Assembly: GCF_018860975.1 (NCBI RefSeq) | Contig: NZ_JAHKQI010000006.1 | Span: 62,001-126,000 of the forward strand | DNA from: Lentibacter algarum | Lineage (GTDB): Bacteria > Pseudomonadota > Alphaproteobacteria > Rhodobacterales > Rhodobacteraceae | Direction: 5' to 3' | Length of the DNA stretch: 64,000 nucleotides | In this document: in pieces, positions 43,861 to 53,165 of the stretch | Layout: each line of letters opens with the position of its first letter | Numbering within the stretch: position 1 is the first letter of the stretch | The notes under the pieces: model-generated | Seen by the model: only the letters and a program-made list of their open reading frames with translations | What the model was told of the DNA's origin: nothing | The model's database searches: none | Translations under genes and position numbers: made by a program

Positions 43861-44526
43861 AGCGAGATACATCTCGACCAGCGCGTCGAGATCGGTGTTT
43901 GAGAGCATAACCACATACTCACTGTCCTCACGCGGCTCGGGCGCGGGCTTGACCCAGCGTTGGGGACTGGGGATGAAACGCGGGAAGTTGTAATAGTAGT
44001 TCGCCCCGCGGGAGAGGTCTTTTTCGCGCACGAAAGCATAGATACTGTCGGGGTTCCATTTGAGGAATGTCCAAAGGTGTCCGGTTAACACAAACAACCT
44101 GAGGATGCGCCGCGAGCGCCCCGCCTCGGGTGTGAAAAACAGGTCACCATAATAGGCAAGCCGCCCGCCGAGCACCTCGTCAACCTGCGGCGACACCCAT
44201 TCGACAACCTCTCGCTCGCCCTCGCCATACTGACGTTTGAGTGATGATTTCCAATGATCGGATAGTTTACGCGTGCCGAGGTTCTCAAAGCGGCAGCCTG
44301 CGGCACCAACGGTTTGCTCGCCATTCTTAAGCAACATCCAGAACGTGTCTTCGCTGGTGAAGTCATTGAATTGTGGAGAAAGTTTTGGCGTCAGGTAGGG
44401 TTTACCAAGCGTAGCAATGATCTCGGGGATGTTGCTAACATCATCAAGAACTTCAACGTCGTATCCTTTTGACTGCAATTCTGAAAGGCACAGATGCAGC
44501 AATCTGGCATAATCAAATTTTCTCAA
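43843..44526 (-). CDS. GNAT-like protein of unknown function
   Basis: I start at the TTG at 44526 (MRKFDYARLLHLCL) because GGGGGA lies seven bases upstream; an ATG at 44607 is in frame but leads through unlike sequence. The product has about 227 residues, with GEQTVGAAGCRFENLG, then a stretch containing YYGDLFFTPEAG and RSRRILRLFVL, and finally YAFVREKDLSRGANYYY, a spacing that recalls GNAT acyltransferases including AHL-synthase-like ones. I do not recognise a family. It runs convergently into the HTH gene. Confidence 0.6.
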   Translation of the reverse strand: MRKFDYARLLHLCLSELQSKGYDVEVLDDVSNIPEIIATLGKPYLTPKLSPQFNDFTSEDTFWMLLKNGEQTVGAAGCRFENLGTRKLSDHWKSSLKRQYGEGEREVVEWVSPQVDEVLGGRLAYYGDLFFTPEAGRSRRILRLFVLTGHLWTFLKWNPDSIYAFVREKDLSRGANYYYNFPRFIPSPQRWVKPAPEPREDSEYVVMLSNTDLDALVEMYLASPERL

Positions 44527-44691
44527 ACCAATCCCCCGATTGTCACTAAATGAGCGATCGAAACGGCAGGCAAACACACGCCTAGCTAGCACCCTGAACG
44601 CAACCATAGGATTAGCGTAGAGAGGTGTGGAAACATAAGCGCTATTCTATGGGCAAACTGTTCGCAACTTGGAAACAGTTAACCATGATTA

Positions 44692-44708
44692 ACAGGTAGG
44701 CAACCTGT
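44692..44708. promoter_or_regulatory. Inverted repeat ACAGGT-N5-ACCTGT upstream of kynU
   Basis: A perfect 6-bp inverted repeat with a five-base centre lies 75 bp upstream of the kynureninase start and 166 bp upstream of the GNAT-like gene start on the other strand. The interval 44527-44782 otherwise shows nothing clear. It could be the site of an HTH regulator. Confidence 0.45.
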
Positions 44709-44782
44709 CAAAGACGCCTTGCAACTTTTCGGAAAGAAGCTGACACTTTGCGCCAAACGACCAGCAACAGGGCAAGTTAACT

Positions 44783-45979
44783 ATGACCGATTTCAGCAAA
44801 ACCAAAGAGATGTTCTCGATCCCCGAAGGGATGATTTACCTGAACGGCAACTCGCTTGGGCCGATGCCCAAGGCCGCACCGGAGGCGATGAACCGCTTTC
44901 TCAACGACGAGTGGGCGACAGAGCTGATCAAAGGCTGGAACACCAAGGGCTGGTTTATGAAGACCAACACGCTTGGTGACCGCATTGCCAAGCTGATTGG
45001 TGCAAGCGCGGGCAGCACAGTTGTCGGTGACACCCTTTCTATCAAGGTGTTTCAGGCGGTTTCGGCGGGGTTGGCGCTGGTGCCTGATCGCCGCGTTATC
45101 TTGTCGGATGACGGCAACTTCCCGACTGATCTTTATATGGTCGAAGGGCTGATGAAGCTCAAAAATGATGGCTATGAGCTGCGCACGCCAGCGCCGGAAG
45201 CGGTTTTTGACGCGATCACAGATGAGGTTGCTGTGGTCATGCTCACCGAGGTTGATTACCGCACTGGCCGCAAGCACGACATGAAGGCGATCATTGAAAA
45301 GGCGCATGCGCACGGCGCGGTTGTGGTCTGGGACCTGGCGCATTCGGCGGGGGCTATTCCGGTTGATCTTGAAGGGGCGGATGCTGATTTTGCGGTGGGT
45401 TGCACCTACAAATACCTTAACGGCGGGCCCGGTGCTCCGGCGTTCATCTATGTTGCGCCCCGGCTCATTGATGTGGTCGAGCCGTTCCTGTCGGGCTGGC
45501 ACGGACACGCAGCGCCTTTTGCTTTTGACACGGGCTATCGGCCGATGGCTGGCAAGATCGAACGCATGCGCATTGGCACGCCGGCAGTCGCGACTTTTGC
45601 CCTGCTTGATGCGGCGCTGGACGCTTGGGAGGGCGTCGATATGGGTGATCTACGTGTGGCGTCGGTTGCCTTGCAAGAGCGTTTCATCAAGGAAGTTGAA
45701 GCGCGCTGCCCGGCCCTGACGCTGGCCTCGCCGCGCAACCCAGACGAGCGCGGCAGTCAGGTGTCGTTCCAGTTTGAAGACAGCTTTGCCTGCATGCAGG
45801 CGCTGATTGATCGCAAGGTTATCGGCGATTTCCGTGCGCCGGATGTGATGCGCTTTGGCTTCACGCCACTGTTTATCAACGAGGCCGATGTGCTGGCGGC
45901 GGTTGATGTGCTGGAAGACATTATCACGACGGACGCTTGGAAAGATCCGCGCTTTCAAGTGCGCGGCGCGGTCACTTAA
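44783..45979 (+). CDS. kynU: Kynureninase
   Basis: KynU cleaves kynurenine to anthranilate and alanine with pyridoxal phosphate in the tryptophan degradation pathway. The 398-residue protein has YLNGNSLGPMPK at the N-terminus, DLAHSAGAIPVDLEG and the PLP-Lys segment GCTYKYLNGGPG. The kynA and kynB partner genes are not adjacent. Confidence 0.93.
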   Translation: MTDFSKTKEMFSIPEGMIYLNGNSLGPMPKAAPEAMNRFLNDEWATELIKGWNTKGWFMKTNTLGDRIAKLIGASAGSTVVGDTLSIKVFQAVSAGLALVPDRRVILSDDGNFPTDLYMVEGLMKLKNDGYELRTPAPEAVFDAITDEVAVVMLTEVDYRTGRKHDMKAIIEKAHAHGAVVVWDLAHSAGAIPVDLEGADADFAVGCTYKYLNGGPGAPAFIYVAPRLIDVVEPFLSGWHGHAAPFAFDTGYRPMAGKIERMRIGTPAVATFALLDAALDAWEGVDMGDLRVASVALQERFIKEVEARCPALTLASPRNPDERGSQVSFQFEDSFACMQALIDRKVIGDFRAPDVMRFGFTPLFINEADVLAAVDVLEDIITTDAWKDPRFQVRGAVT

Positions 45980-46856
45980 ACAGCGCTTCAAGCCCGGCTT
46001 TGTCGAGCTGGGCTTTGAGGCCAATGCAGACAAGTTCTGACGGCATTTCATGTGCAAATTCAGTAACTTCAGCGCGTTTTCCGACGAGCTGAATGAGCTG
46101 GGTTTTGCCGGCCGTATCGCGCAAAAACCCTTTGGCGCGCACCAGCCCATAGCCGCCGGTGGCGAGGGTTTGGGCGAGCGCAACAGCGTCGGTTTGGCGC
46201 GGTGTGAACACTATGCTTTCATAGTCACCGTCTGCATGCGGAGCGCTCACCGGCACTTTCCGGCTCTCAACGCCAAGCAACACATCCCGCGGAATTTGCC
46301 CCTGCTCGGCCACGATATGCGCGGCTTGGGGCGCAGTTGTTTCAAGAAAAGCAGCGACTGTTTGAACCTCTTCTGAGCTCACCAAAGAGGGCTTGGTTTG
46401 CACCACGAGGTCGGCCTCTTTGAGTTGCCTTATGACCGTGTCGCCGAGGTAGTCATCACGGGCTTGCTGGCGGATGGTTTCACTATCAGCCAACACCACG
46501 ATACCGGCAAGCGAGAAGCCCGCTTGCAGCCCGACATTGGCAGCAATAGCGGCGGGCATCGCCACGCCTGACGCCTCGATGATGACGTGATCAGGGCGCG
46601 GGTTGCGTGCGCCCATATCAAGCAGCGCTGCGGTGAGGTCGGAGCCAAATGAGCAGCACACGCAGCCGCCAGCGATTGAAATGAGGTCATCGCTTTGGGC
46701 TTCGATCAGATCTTCGTCTATCGCCAAGGCGCCAAACTCGTTGACCAATACTGCCAGCTTCAGCCCGTCGGCGTTGCGCAACAACTGGTTGAGCAGCGTG
46801 GTTTTGCCTGCTCCGAGGTAGCCGCCGATGACCGTAACGGGGAGCGTTTCACTCAC
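45972..46856 (-). CDS. CobW/COG0523 family GTPase (metal chaperone)
   Basis: The 294-residue protein has Walker A GGYLGAGKTTLLNQLL, the CxCC metal site GGCVCCSFGSDL and the EASGVAMPAA switch region. COG0523 GTPases deliver zinc or cobalt to client enzymes. It follows the amidohydrolase gene with a 4-bp overlap; that enzyme has metal ligands and may be the client, which is inferred. Confidence 0.9.
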   Translation of the reverse strand: MSETLPVTVIGGYLGAGKTTLLNQLLRNADGLKLAVLVNEFGALAIDEDLIEAQSDDLISIAGGCVCCSFGSDLTAALLDMGARNPRPDHVIIEASGVAMPAAIAANVGLQAGFSLAGIVVLADSETIRQQARDDYLGDTVIRQLKEADLVVQTKPSLVSSEEVQTVAAFLETTAPQAAHIVAEQGQIPRDVLLGVESRKVPVSAPHADGDYESIVFTPRQTDAVALAQTLATGGYGLVRAKGFLRDTAGKTQLIQLVGKRAEVTEFAHEMPSELVCIGLKAQLDKAGLEALFK

Positions 46857-48496
46857 AGATCGGCTGCGGCAAAGATACGCCCGCCTTGCACAGTGCCCCA
46901 GACAGGCACGTCTTTGAGTGCTTCGGGTTCAACTTCGGTCGGGTCAGCTTCCAGTACCGCAAAGTCAGCGCGCTTGCCGGTTTCTATCGAGCCGATCTCG
47001 CCGTCCATATGCAGGGTGTAAGCCGCGCCAAGGGTGATGGCGTGCAGGGCCTCATTCACGGTTATGCGCTCTTCTTCGCCTTGCACGCGGCCCGAGGCGG
47101 TGATGCGGGTGACTGCGCCCCAAGCTGTAAACAACGGTGCAAGCGGGGTGATCGGCGCGTCGGAATGCACGGCAAGCGGCAGGCCAGCGTCAAGCGCTGT
47201 GCGGCAAGCGTTCATCCGCGTTGCACGCTCGGGGCCGACAGTGAGGGTGTAGTGCTCATCGCCCCAATAGAAGTGATGGTTGGCAAAGAGATTGACGCAC
47301 ATTCCGAGCTTTGCTGCCTGCTTGAACTGCGCCGCGTCGGCGAGTTGGCAGTGCTGCAAAGTGAAGCGGTGATCAGGGTTCGGGTGTTTTTGCAAAGCGG
47401 GTGCGAGCTTGTCCAAAGCGAGCTGCGTGGCTTGATCACCATTCGTATGCGTATGGATTTGCAGGCCCGCCTCAAGCGCGCGCTCGTACAGCTCGGCGAG
47501 ATGATCAGGAGCGATATACCAGAGGCCGTTTTCGGCACCGTTGTGATATCCGGGCCAGCGGAGGCGTGCGGAGAAGCCCTGAATAGAGCCATCGGCGACA
47601 ACTTTGATGCGCCCCATACGCAGGCGCTCGGTTGAGCGTTCCTTAAGTGCTTTCACCTCTTCGATAAGTTCTGCTGCAGGCAGGCCCATGAAGAAACGCA
47701 GCGGCACGATACAGGCGGGAAAGCCCGGAGCGCCAGTGACGCGCAGCATCATCTCGACTGTGTCAGGGTCCATCCGCGAGGCGAGGTCGGTGATCGTAGT
47801 CGTGCCCGAGCGCACACAAAGCTTGGCAAAGTTTTGCAGCCCGTCTTCGTCAGCATCAAGCAGGTTGCGCTCGAATCCGACGTGCAAGCCAACCGGTGTC
47901 ATCGCGTCGGGGCCTCTAAGCTCACCTGTTGGCAGACCATCGTCGCCAAGCGGAATACCGGGATGATTAACGCCTTTCTTGAGCAGGCCAGCGAGTTCAA
48001 GCGCGCGGGTGTTGACGTTCATGATGTGCCCCGAGGCATGCAACACGCCAACGGGGCGGCTTTCAGACACACGGTCAAGATCAGCCCGGCTAACGCGGCT
48101 GTTGTTCATGTAGATCGGGTCAAGTTGCCAGCCGGAAACCGGCGCTTGATCGTCACTCAGTTTGTCGGCGGCGGCTTTGAGGCGGGCGATCACATCATCG
48201 AGGCTCTTGAGGCCATCCCATGTCTTTCCGTCAGGGTCGGCGCGGTCAAACCAGCCGCAGTAAACTTTGCTCCAGAGCGAGCCTTCCATCGTGTGTGCAT
48301 GACCCTCGACAAAGCCGGGCATGAGCACTTTGTCGGCAAACCTTTCATCGAGCGTATGCGCGCCCCATGTTGCCAGTTCTTCCAGTGTGCCTGCGCCCAA
48401 AATACGGCCGTCGCGCACGGCGACGTGGCTTGCAACGGGGCGCGAGGGGTTCATCGTGATGATCTTTTTGGCGGCATAGATTGTGATGTCGGACAT
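46853..48496 (-). CDS. Amidohydrolase (YtcJ-like)
   Basis: The 547-residue metal-dependent hydrolase starts at 48496 (MSDITIYAAKKIITMNP). The metal site begins GFVEGHAHTMEG (HxH), with HTHTNGDQATQ and HSDAPITPLAP further on, as in YtcJ/amidohydrolase 3 proteins. Substrate unknown; proximity to a peptide-type ABC importer suggests an imported amide or N-substituted compound. It is divergent from the importer operon, leaving 199 bp for control. Confidence 0.88.
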   Translation of the reverse strand: MSDITIYAAKKIITMNPSRPVASHVAVRDGRILGAGTLEELATWGAHTLDERFADKVLMPGFVEGHAHTMEGSLWSKVYCGWFDRADPDGKTWDGLKSLDDVIARLKAAADKLSDDQAPVSGWQLDPIYMNNSRVSRADLDRVSESRPVGVLHASGHIMNVNTRALELAGLLKKGVNHPGIPLGDDGLPTGELRGPDAMTPVGLHVGFERNLLDADEDGLQNFAKLCVRSGTTTITDLASRMDPDTVEMMLRVTGAPGFPACIVPLRFFMGLPAAELIEEVKALKERSTERLRMGRIKVVADGSIQGFSARLRWPGYHNGAENGLWYIAPDHLAELYERALEAGLQIHTHTNGDQATQLALDKLAPALQKHPNPDHRFTLQHCQLADAAQFKQAAKLGMCVNLFANHHFYWGDEHYTLTVGPERATRMNACRTALDAGLPLAVHSDAPITPLAPLFTAWGAVTRITASGRVQGEEERITVNEALHAITLGAAYTLHMDGEIGSIETGKRADFAVLEADPTEVEPEALKDVPVWGTVQGGRIFAAADL

Positions 48497-48695
48497 GGGC
48501 GGCTCCTTGAATGAGCTGGGGATGATCTGTGTTTGATTTGTTTTGGTCATGCTCAGTTATCCCTCAAAGCAACGCCCATTTGCCTAAGAAATCAACGATT
48601 CCTGAACAGGTTAATTAAAATTTGTTAGGGATTGCCAAAACTCGGTCTAAGCTTGAGCATCATAACAATAGAGAATCTGTCAGGGAGACATAGAT

Positions 48696-50261
48696 ATGAA
48701 ACATCTGATCAAAGGATTTGCTGTTGCCGCATTGTTGGCGAGCACAGCGATCGCGGAAGACGTGCCCAAGAAAGGCGGCACGCTTGTGACCGTGATCGGC
48801 ACCAATGTGCGCAACTTGAACCCTGCTGTGCAGTCGGGCATCGCCACGGGCTTTCCGGGGGCGCAACTGTTTGCATCGCCGCTGCGCTATGACGATGACT
48901 GGACGCCACAGCCCTACCTTGCCGAAAGCTGGGACGTGGCGGAAGACGGGCTGAGCGTAACGCTGAACCTGGTGAAGAACGCCAAGTTCCATGATGGCGA
49001 GCCGATCACTTCAAAAGACATCGCGTTTTCTGTTGATGTGATCAAAGCCAATCACCCTTTCAAGTCGATGTTCGCGCCTGTTGAAAGCGTTGAAACACCT
49101 GACGAACACACGGCGATCATCAAACTGAGCAAGCCGCACCCTGCCCTGTTGCTGGCGATGTCGGGCGCGCTGATGTCAATCATGCCCGAGCATATTTATG
49201 GTGATGTGCCGATTGAAGAAGTGAAGACACACCCGCGCAACACCACTGACACGGTTGGCTCCGGCCCGTTCAAGCTAGTTGAGTTCAAATCTGGCGAACA
49301 CATTATTGTTGAGCGGTTTGACGACTTCTTCATCGAAGGCCGCCCCTACCTTGATAAGATTGTGATGCGCATCATGGCTGACCCTGCCGCCCGCGCGATT
49401 GCCTATGAAAACGGCGAGTTGCACATGGGGGCGTTTGAGTCACAACCGCGCATCCTGAAGCGGCTTTCAGCTGTTGACGGCCTGACTGTAACACCAGAAG
49501 GCTACGGCGGCATTGGCCCGCTTGACTGGCTGGCGATCAACACGCAACGCGGCCCGCTCAAGGACGTGCGCGTGCGCAAAGCGATTGCTTATGCGATTGA
49601 CAAGAACTTTGTTTTGAACGCGCTGATGCTTGGCACAGCCGCCGAAAGCAAAACCGGCATTCACCCTGACAGCCCGTTTTACAACGACGAAGTCGAGAAC
49701 TACGAGCTTGACCTCGACAAGGCCAACGCCCTGCTCGACGAGGCTGGCTTTCCGGTTAAGGACGGCACGCGTTTTGCTCTGACCATCGACTTTGGCTGGC
49801 CCGATGTTAAGCCGCAAGTCGAGTATGTCAAAGCCGCTTTGAAGAAGGTTAACATCGACGTTGAAGTGCGTTCGAGTGCTGACTTCCCGACATGGGCCAA
49901 GCGCATGGGCGAGATGGACTTTGACCTGAGCTGGGACACTGTCTTTAACTGGGGTGATCCGGTTATCGGCGTTCACCGCACGTATGACAGCACCAATATC
50001 GGCAAGGGTGTTTGGTCAAACACGCAGGGCTATGCGAACGCCCGTGTTGACGAGTTGATGACGATGGCAGCGACCGAAAGCGACCCCGCCAAGCGCACGG
50101 CGCTCTATAAGGAGTTCCAGGAGATCATCGCCGACGAGCTGCCGATCTACCACACCAACACGCTGCCTTATCACACGGTTTACAGCGACAAAGTTGGCAA
50201 CCCTCCGATGGGTATCTGGGCGACTTTGTCGCCGATCGACAAGACCTACCTCAAAGACTGA
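48696..50261 (+). CDS. ABC transporter substrate-binding protein (peptide/nickel family 5)
   Basis: This 521-residue periplasmic protein has a signal peptide (MKHLIKGFAVAALLASTAIA) and the SBP family 5 fold signature LAESWDVAEDGLSVTLNLVKNAKFHDGEP (in two parts), with GSGPFKL and KDVRVRKAIAYAIDK. It is the first gene of a dpp/opp-like operon. A GC-rich hairpin follows its stop at 50280-50304. Confidence 0.93.
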   Translation: MKHLIKGFAVAALLASTAIAEDVPKKGGTLVTVIGTNVRNLNPAVQSGIATGFPGAQLFASPLRYDDDWTPQPYLAESWDVAEDGLSVTLNLVKNAKFHDGEPITSKDIAFSVDVIKANHPFKSMFAPVESVETPDEHTAIIKLSKPHPALLLAMSGALMSIMPEHIYGDVPIEEVKTHPRNTTDTVGSGPFKLVEFKSGEHIIVERFDDFFIEGRPYLDKIVMRIMADPAARAIAYENGELHMGAFESQPRILKRLSAVDGLTVTPEGYGGIGPLDWLAINTQRGPLKDVRVRKAIAYAIDKNFVLNALMLGTAAESKTGIHPDSPFYNDEVENYELDLDKANALLDEAGFPVKDGTRFALTIDFGWPDVKPQVEYVKAALKKVNIDVEVRSSADFPTWAKRMGEMDFDLSWDTVFNWGDPVIGVHRTYDSTNIGKGVWSNTQGYANARVDELMTMAATESDPAKRTALYKEFQEIIADELPIYHTNTLPYHTVYSDKVGNPPMGIWATLSPIDKTYLKD

Positions 50262-50279
50262 TTTGAGCGATAAAAACAG

Positions 50280-50304
50280 CAGTGGCGCACCCGACGCGCC
50301 ACTG
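50280..50304 (+). terminator. Intercistronic hairpin after the substrate-binding protein gene
   Basis: CAGTGGCGC, seven bases and GCGCCACTG form a perfect 9-bp stem between the binding protein and the first permease. It has only CCTTTCTT after it rather than a T run. It may stabilise the upstream mRNA or cause partial termination, giving more binding protein than permease. Confidence 0.6.
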
Positions 50305-50323
50305 CCTTTCTTACAAAGGGGCG

Positions 50324-51307
50324 ATGCGTGTGAACTTTCTGCTAACCACTTCAAAACGCGTATTTTACGCTATCTTGCTGCTCATTGCGGTTCTGGTTCT
50401 CAATTTCTCGCTCATTCACCTCGCACCCGGCGATGTTGCGGACACGATCAGCCAGTCGATGGGCGGTGCAGACCAGGAACTGCTTGACCAGATCCGCGCC
50501 GATTACGGCCTTGATCAGCCTTTCATGGTGCAGCTTGGCCGCTATATCGGCGGAGTGCTGAGCTTTGATCTCGGATATTCGTTTTTCTACAATATGCCGG
50601 TCACGCAGCTGATTATGGAGCGTCTGCCTGCGACGTTGCTTCTGGTGCTCACGGCACAGCTTCTGGCCTTGATCATTGGCGTGTTGCTCGGTGTTGTGTC
50701 GGCCCGCAAACCCAATGGTATCACCAGCCACTTCGTGACATTCCTCGCGCTGTTTGGCTATTCGGCACCGGTGTTCTGGACAGGCATTCTGCTGCTCATT
50801 GGCTTCTCTCTCAAGATACAGCTCTTCCCTGTTGCTGGCATGCGTGATGTCACGATAGACGGCGGGTTCTTTGTGCAGGCGCAGGATATTTTTATGCATC
50901 TTATGCTGCCGATGATTACGCTGGCCTCGGTGTTTCTGGCGCTCTACTCGCGGCTTTCGCGCGCCACGATGATGGAAGTGCTGGGCTCTGATTATGTGCG
51001 CACCGCCAAGGCCAAGGGGCTGACGCAAAGTCAGGTGGTTTACAAACACGCCTTGAAGAACGCGCTGTCGCCGGTGATCACGCTTGCGGGCCTACAGTTC
51101 AGCGCGGTCATTTCCGGCGCGGTGCTGGTTGAAACAGTGTTCAGCTGGCCCGGTCTTGGCACGCTGGCATTCCAGTCGATCATCGCGCGGGATACGCCGA
51201 CGATTCTTGGCATTCTTTTCTTCTCGGCACTGGTTGTTATCGTTGGCAACTTGCTGACAGACGTAGCGCTGCGGGCGGTTGACCCAAGGCTAAGGGGGCG
51301 CGGATGA
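50324..51307 (+). CDS. ABC transporter permease (DppB-like)
   Basis: The 327-residue inner-membrane protein starts at the ATG at 50324. It has the DppB N-terminal helix (RVFYAILLLIAVLVLNFSLIHLAPGD) and the EAA-like loop YVRTAKAKGLTQSQVVYKHALKNA (in two parts). It overlaps the next permease by 4 bp. Confidence 0.91.
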   Translation: MRVNFLLTTSKRVFYAILLLIAVLVLNFSLIHLAPGDVADTISQSMGGADQELLDQIRADYGLDQPFMVQLGRYIGGVLSFDLGYSFFYNMPVTQLIMERLPATLLLVLTAQLLALIIGVLLGVVSARKPNGITSHFVTFLALFGYSAPVFWTGILLLIGFSLKIQLFPVAGMRDVTIDGGFFVQAQDIFMHLMLPMITLASVFLALYSRLSRATMMEVLGSDYVRTAKAKGLTQSQVVYKHALKNALSPVITLAGLQFSAVISGAVLVETVFSWPGLGTLAFQSIIARDTPTILGILFFSALVVIVGNLLTDVALRAVDPRLRGRG

Positions 51308-52179
51308 GCGACATGATTGACGAACCCGTCGTGCAGGCGCAGTCGCCTTTTTCCGAAGCTTGGGGCATGTTCAAGCGCAACCACGCGGCTGTTGTGGCGC
51401 TGGTGTTTCTGGGGCTTGTTGTGCTCGGGGCTATCTTTGGCCCGTGGCTATACCCGACCGACCCGTTTGACATGGTCTGGGCGCCGTTCAGCCCTCCGGG
51501 GCAAGAGGGCTTCTTGCTTGGAACCGACTATTTGGGCCGTGATTTGCTGGCGATGGTCATCAACGGCGCGCGGGTTTCGCTGCTGATCGGCCTGTCGGCG
51601 GCTGTTGTCTCGATCTTCATCGGCGTGACTGTCGGCGCGCTCGCAGGCTTCTATCGCGGCTGGGTTGAGGAAGTGCTTATGCGCGTCACCGAGTTCTTTC
51701 AGGTGTTGCCGACGCTGCTGTTCTCGATGGTGCTCGTTGCGCTCTTCGGGGCCAGCCTGCCAATGATCACTTTTGCCATCGGCATCGTCAGTTGGACAGC
51801 TGTTGCTCGCATCACCCGCTCGGAGTTCTTGCGCATTCGCGAGCTTGAGTATGTGAAGGCGTCGCGCGCCTCCGGTGCCTCGTCGCGCAAGCTGATGTTC
51901 GGGGTGATCCTGCCCAACGCGCTACCGCCGATCATCGTGCAGAGCGCACTTATGGTTGGCTCCGCGATCCTGTTTGAAGCGGGTTTGTCCTTCCTTGGGC
52001 TGACCGACCCGAATGTTGTCAGCTGGGGGCAGATCATCGGCTCTAACCGGCAGTATATTTTGGATGCGAGCTTTACTGTAACGATCCCCGGCATCGCAAT
52101 TTTCGTCACGGTACTGGCGATTTCACTGGTTGGTGACGGGCTTAATGACGCGCTAAACCCAAAGCTGAGGCAACGCTGA
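51304..52179 (+). CDS. ABC transporter permease (DppC-like)
   Basis: The 291-residue permease has the DppC pattern: an N-terminal helix after MFKRNHAAVVALVFLGLVVLG, the LGTDYLGRDLLAMVING motif and the EAA loop YVKASRASGASSRKLMFGV. Start and stop codons overlap those of its neighbours. Confidence 0.91.
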   Translation: MSDMIDEPVVQAQSPFSEAWGMFKRNHAAVVALVFLGLVVLGAIFGPWLYPTDPFDMVWAPFSPPGQEGFLLGTDYLGRDLLAMVINGARVSLLIGLSAAVVSIFIGVTVGALAGFYRGWVEEVLMRVTEFFQVLPTLLFSMVLVALFGASLPMITFAIGIVSWTAVARITRSEFLRIRELEYVKASRASGASSRKLMFGVILPNALPPIIVQSALMVGSAILFEAGLSFLGLTDPNVVSWGQIIGSNRQYILDASFTVTIPGIAIFVTVLAISLVGDGLNDALNPKLRQR

Positions 52180-53165
52180 TGAGCCCACTTCTGACAGTTG
52201 AAAACCTGCGCATCGAGTTGACGACGCGCGACGGTGTTGCACCCGTAATTGACGACCTCTCGCTAAGTCTTAACGCTGGCGAAACCCTGAGCTTTGTCGG
52301 CGAAAGCGGCTGCGGCAAGTCGATGACAGCGCTGGCACTTATGGGCTTGTTGCCCGAAAAAATCGGGCGGGTCGCGGCTGGTAAGATCATCTTTGATGGT
52401 GAGGACATCACCCATGCCTCCCCTGCTCGCCTGCGCGAGATCAGGGGCAATGATATCTCGATGATATTCCAGGAGCCGATGACCTCGCTCAACCCTGTGT
52501 TCTCGGTTGGAGAGCAAATCGCCGAGGCCATTCGGGCACACCAGAACCTGCCGCGAAAGGCTGCTTGGAACAAGGCTGTTGAGCTGCTTGATGCCGTGCG
52601 CATTCCAAACCCCAAGGGCCGCGCGGGCGACTATCCTTTCCAGATGTCCGGCGGCCAACGCCAACGCGCGATGATCGCTATGGCGCTGGCTTGCGAGCCG
52701 AAATTGCTGATCGCTGACGAGCCGACAACCGCGCTTGATGTGACCGTGCAGGCGCAGATATTCGACTTGCTGACCGATCTGCAAAAGCAGTCGGGCGCGG
52801 CGATTATCCTGATCACACATGACATGGGCGCAGTCGCCGAAATGGCCCGTGATGTGATTGTGATGTATGCGGGGCGCAAGGCCGAATACGGGCCGGTTGA
52901 TGCGATTATCGAACACCCGCGGCACCCTTACACGCAGGGGCTGATTTCCTGTGTGCCGCATATTGTCAGTGACATGACCGAAGAGCGCCACGACCTTGTC
53001 GAGGTGCCGGGCATTGTGCCGTCGCTCAAGGATTTTGGCCGCGACGAGTGCTTGTTCGCCTCGCGCTGCCAGCACCGCACGGAAGAGTGCATGAGCAAAC
53101 GGCCCGTTGAAAAGCACTTTGACAACAACCAGATCGCCGATTGCTGGCATGCGGAGGAGTTATAA
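52179..53165 (+). CDS. ABC transporter ATP-binding protein (DppD-like)
   Basis: The 328-residue ATPase has Walker A (GESGCGKSM), signature MSGGQRQRAMIAMAL, Walker B (LLIADEPTTALD) and the oligopeptide-transporter C-terminal extension with CLFASRCQHRTEEC, whose cysteines in related proteins hold an Fe-S cluster. One base overlaps the preceding stop (TGATG). Confidence 0.92.
   Translation: MSPLLTVENLRIELTTRDGVAPVIDDLSLSLNAGETLSFVGESGCGKSMTALALMGLLPEKIGRVAAGKIIFDGEDITHASPARLREIRGNDISMIFQEPMTSLNPVFSVGEQIAEAIRAHQNLPRKAAWNKAVELLDAVRIPNPKGRAGDYPFQMSGGQRQRAMIAMALACEPKLLIADEPTTALDVTVQAQIFDLLTDLQKQSGAAIILITHDMGAVAEMARDVIVMYAGRKAEYGPVDAIIEHPRHPYTQGLISCVPHIVSDMTEERHDLVEVPGIVPSLKDFGRDECLFASRCQHRTEECMSKRPVEKHFDNNQIADCWHAEEL

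Noticed and set aside
44692-44708. Lux box for quorum sensing
   Set aside because: Half-sites are in the opposite order and the spacing is too short, and there is no LuxR-type gene; the nearby GNAT-like protein is not a recognisable LuxI.
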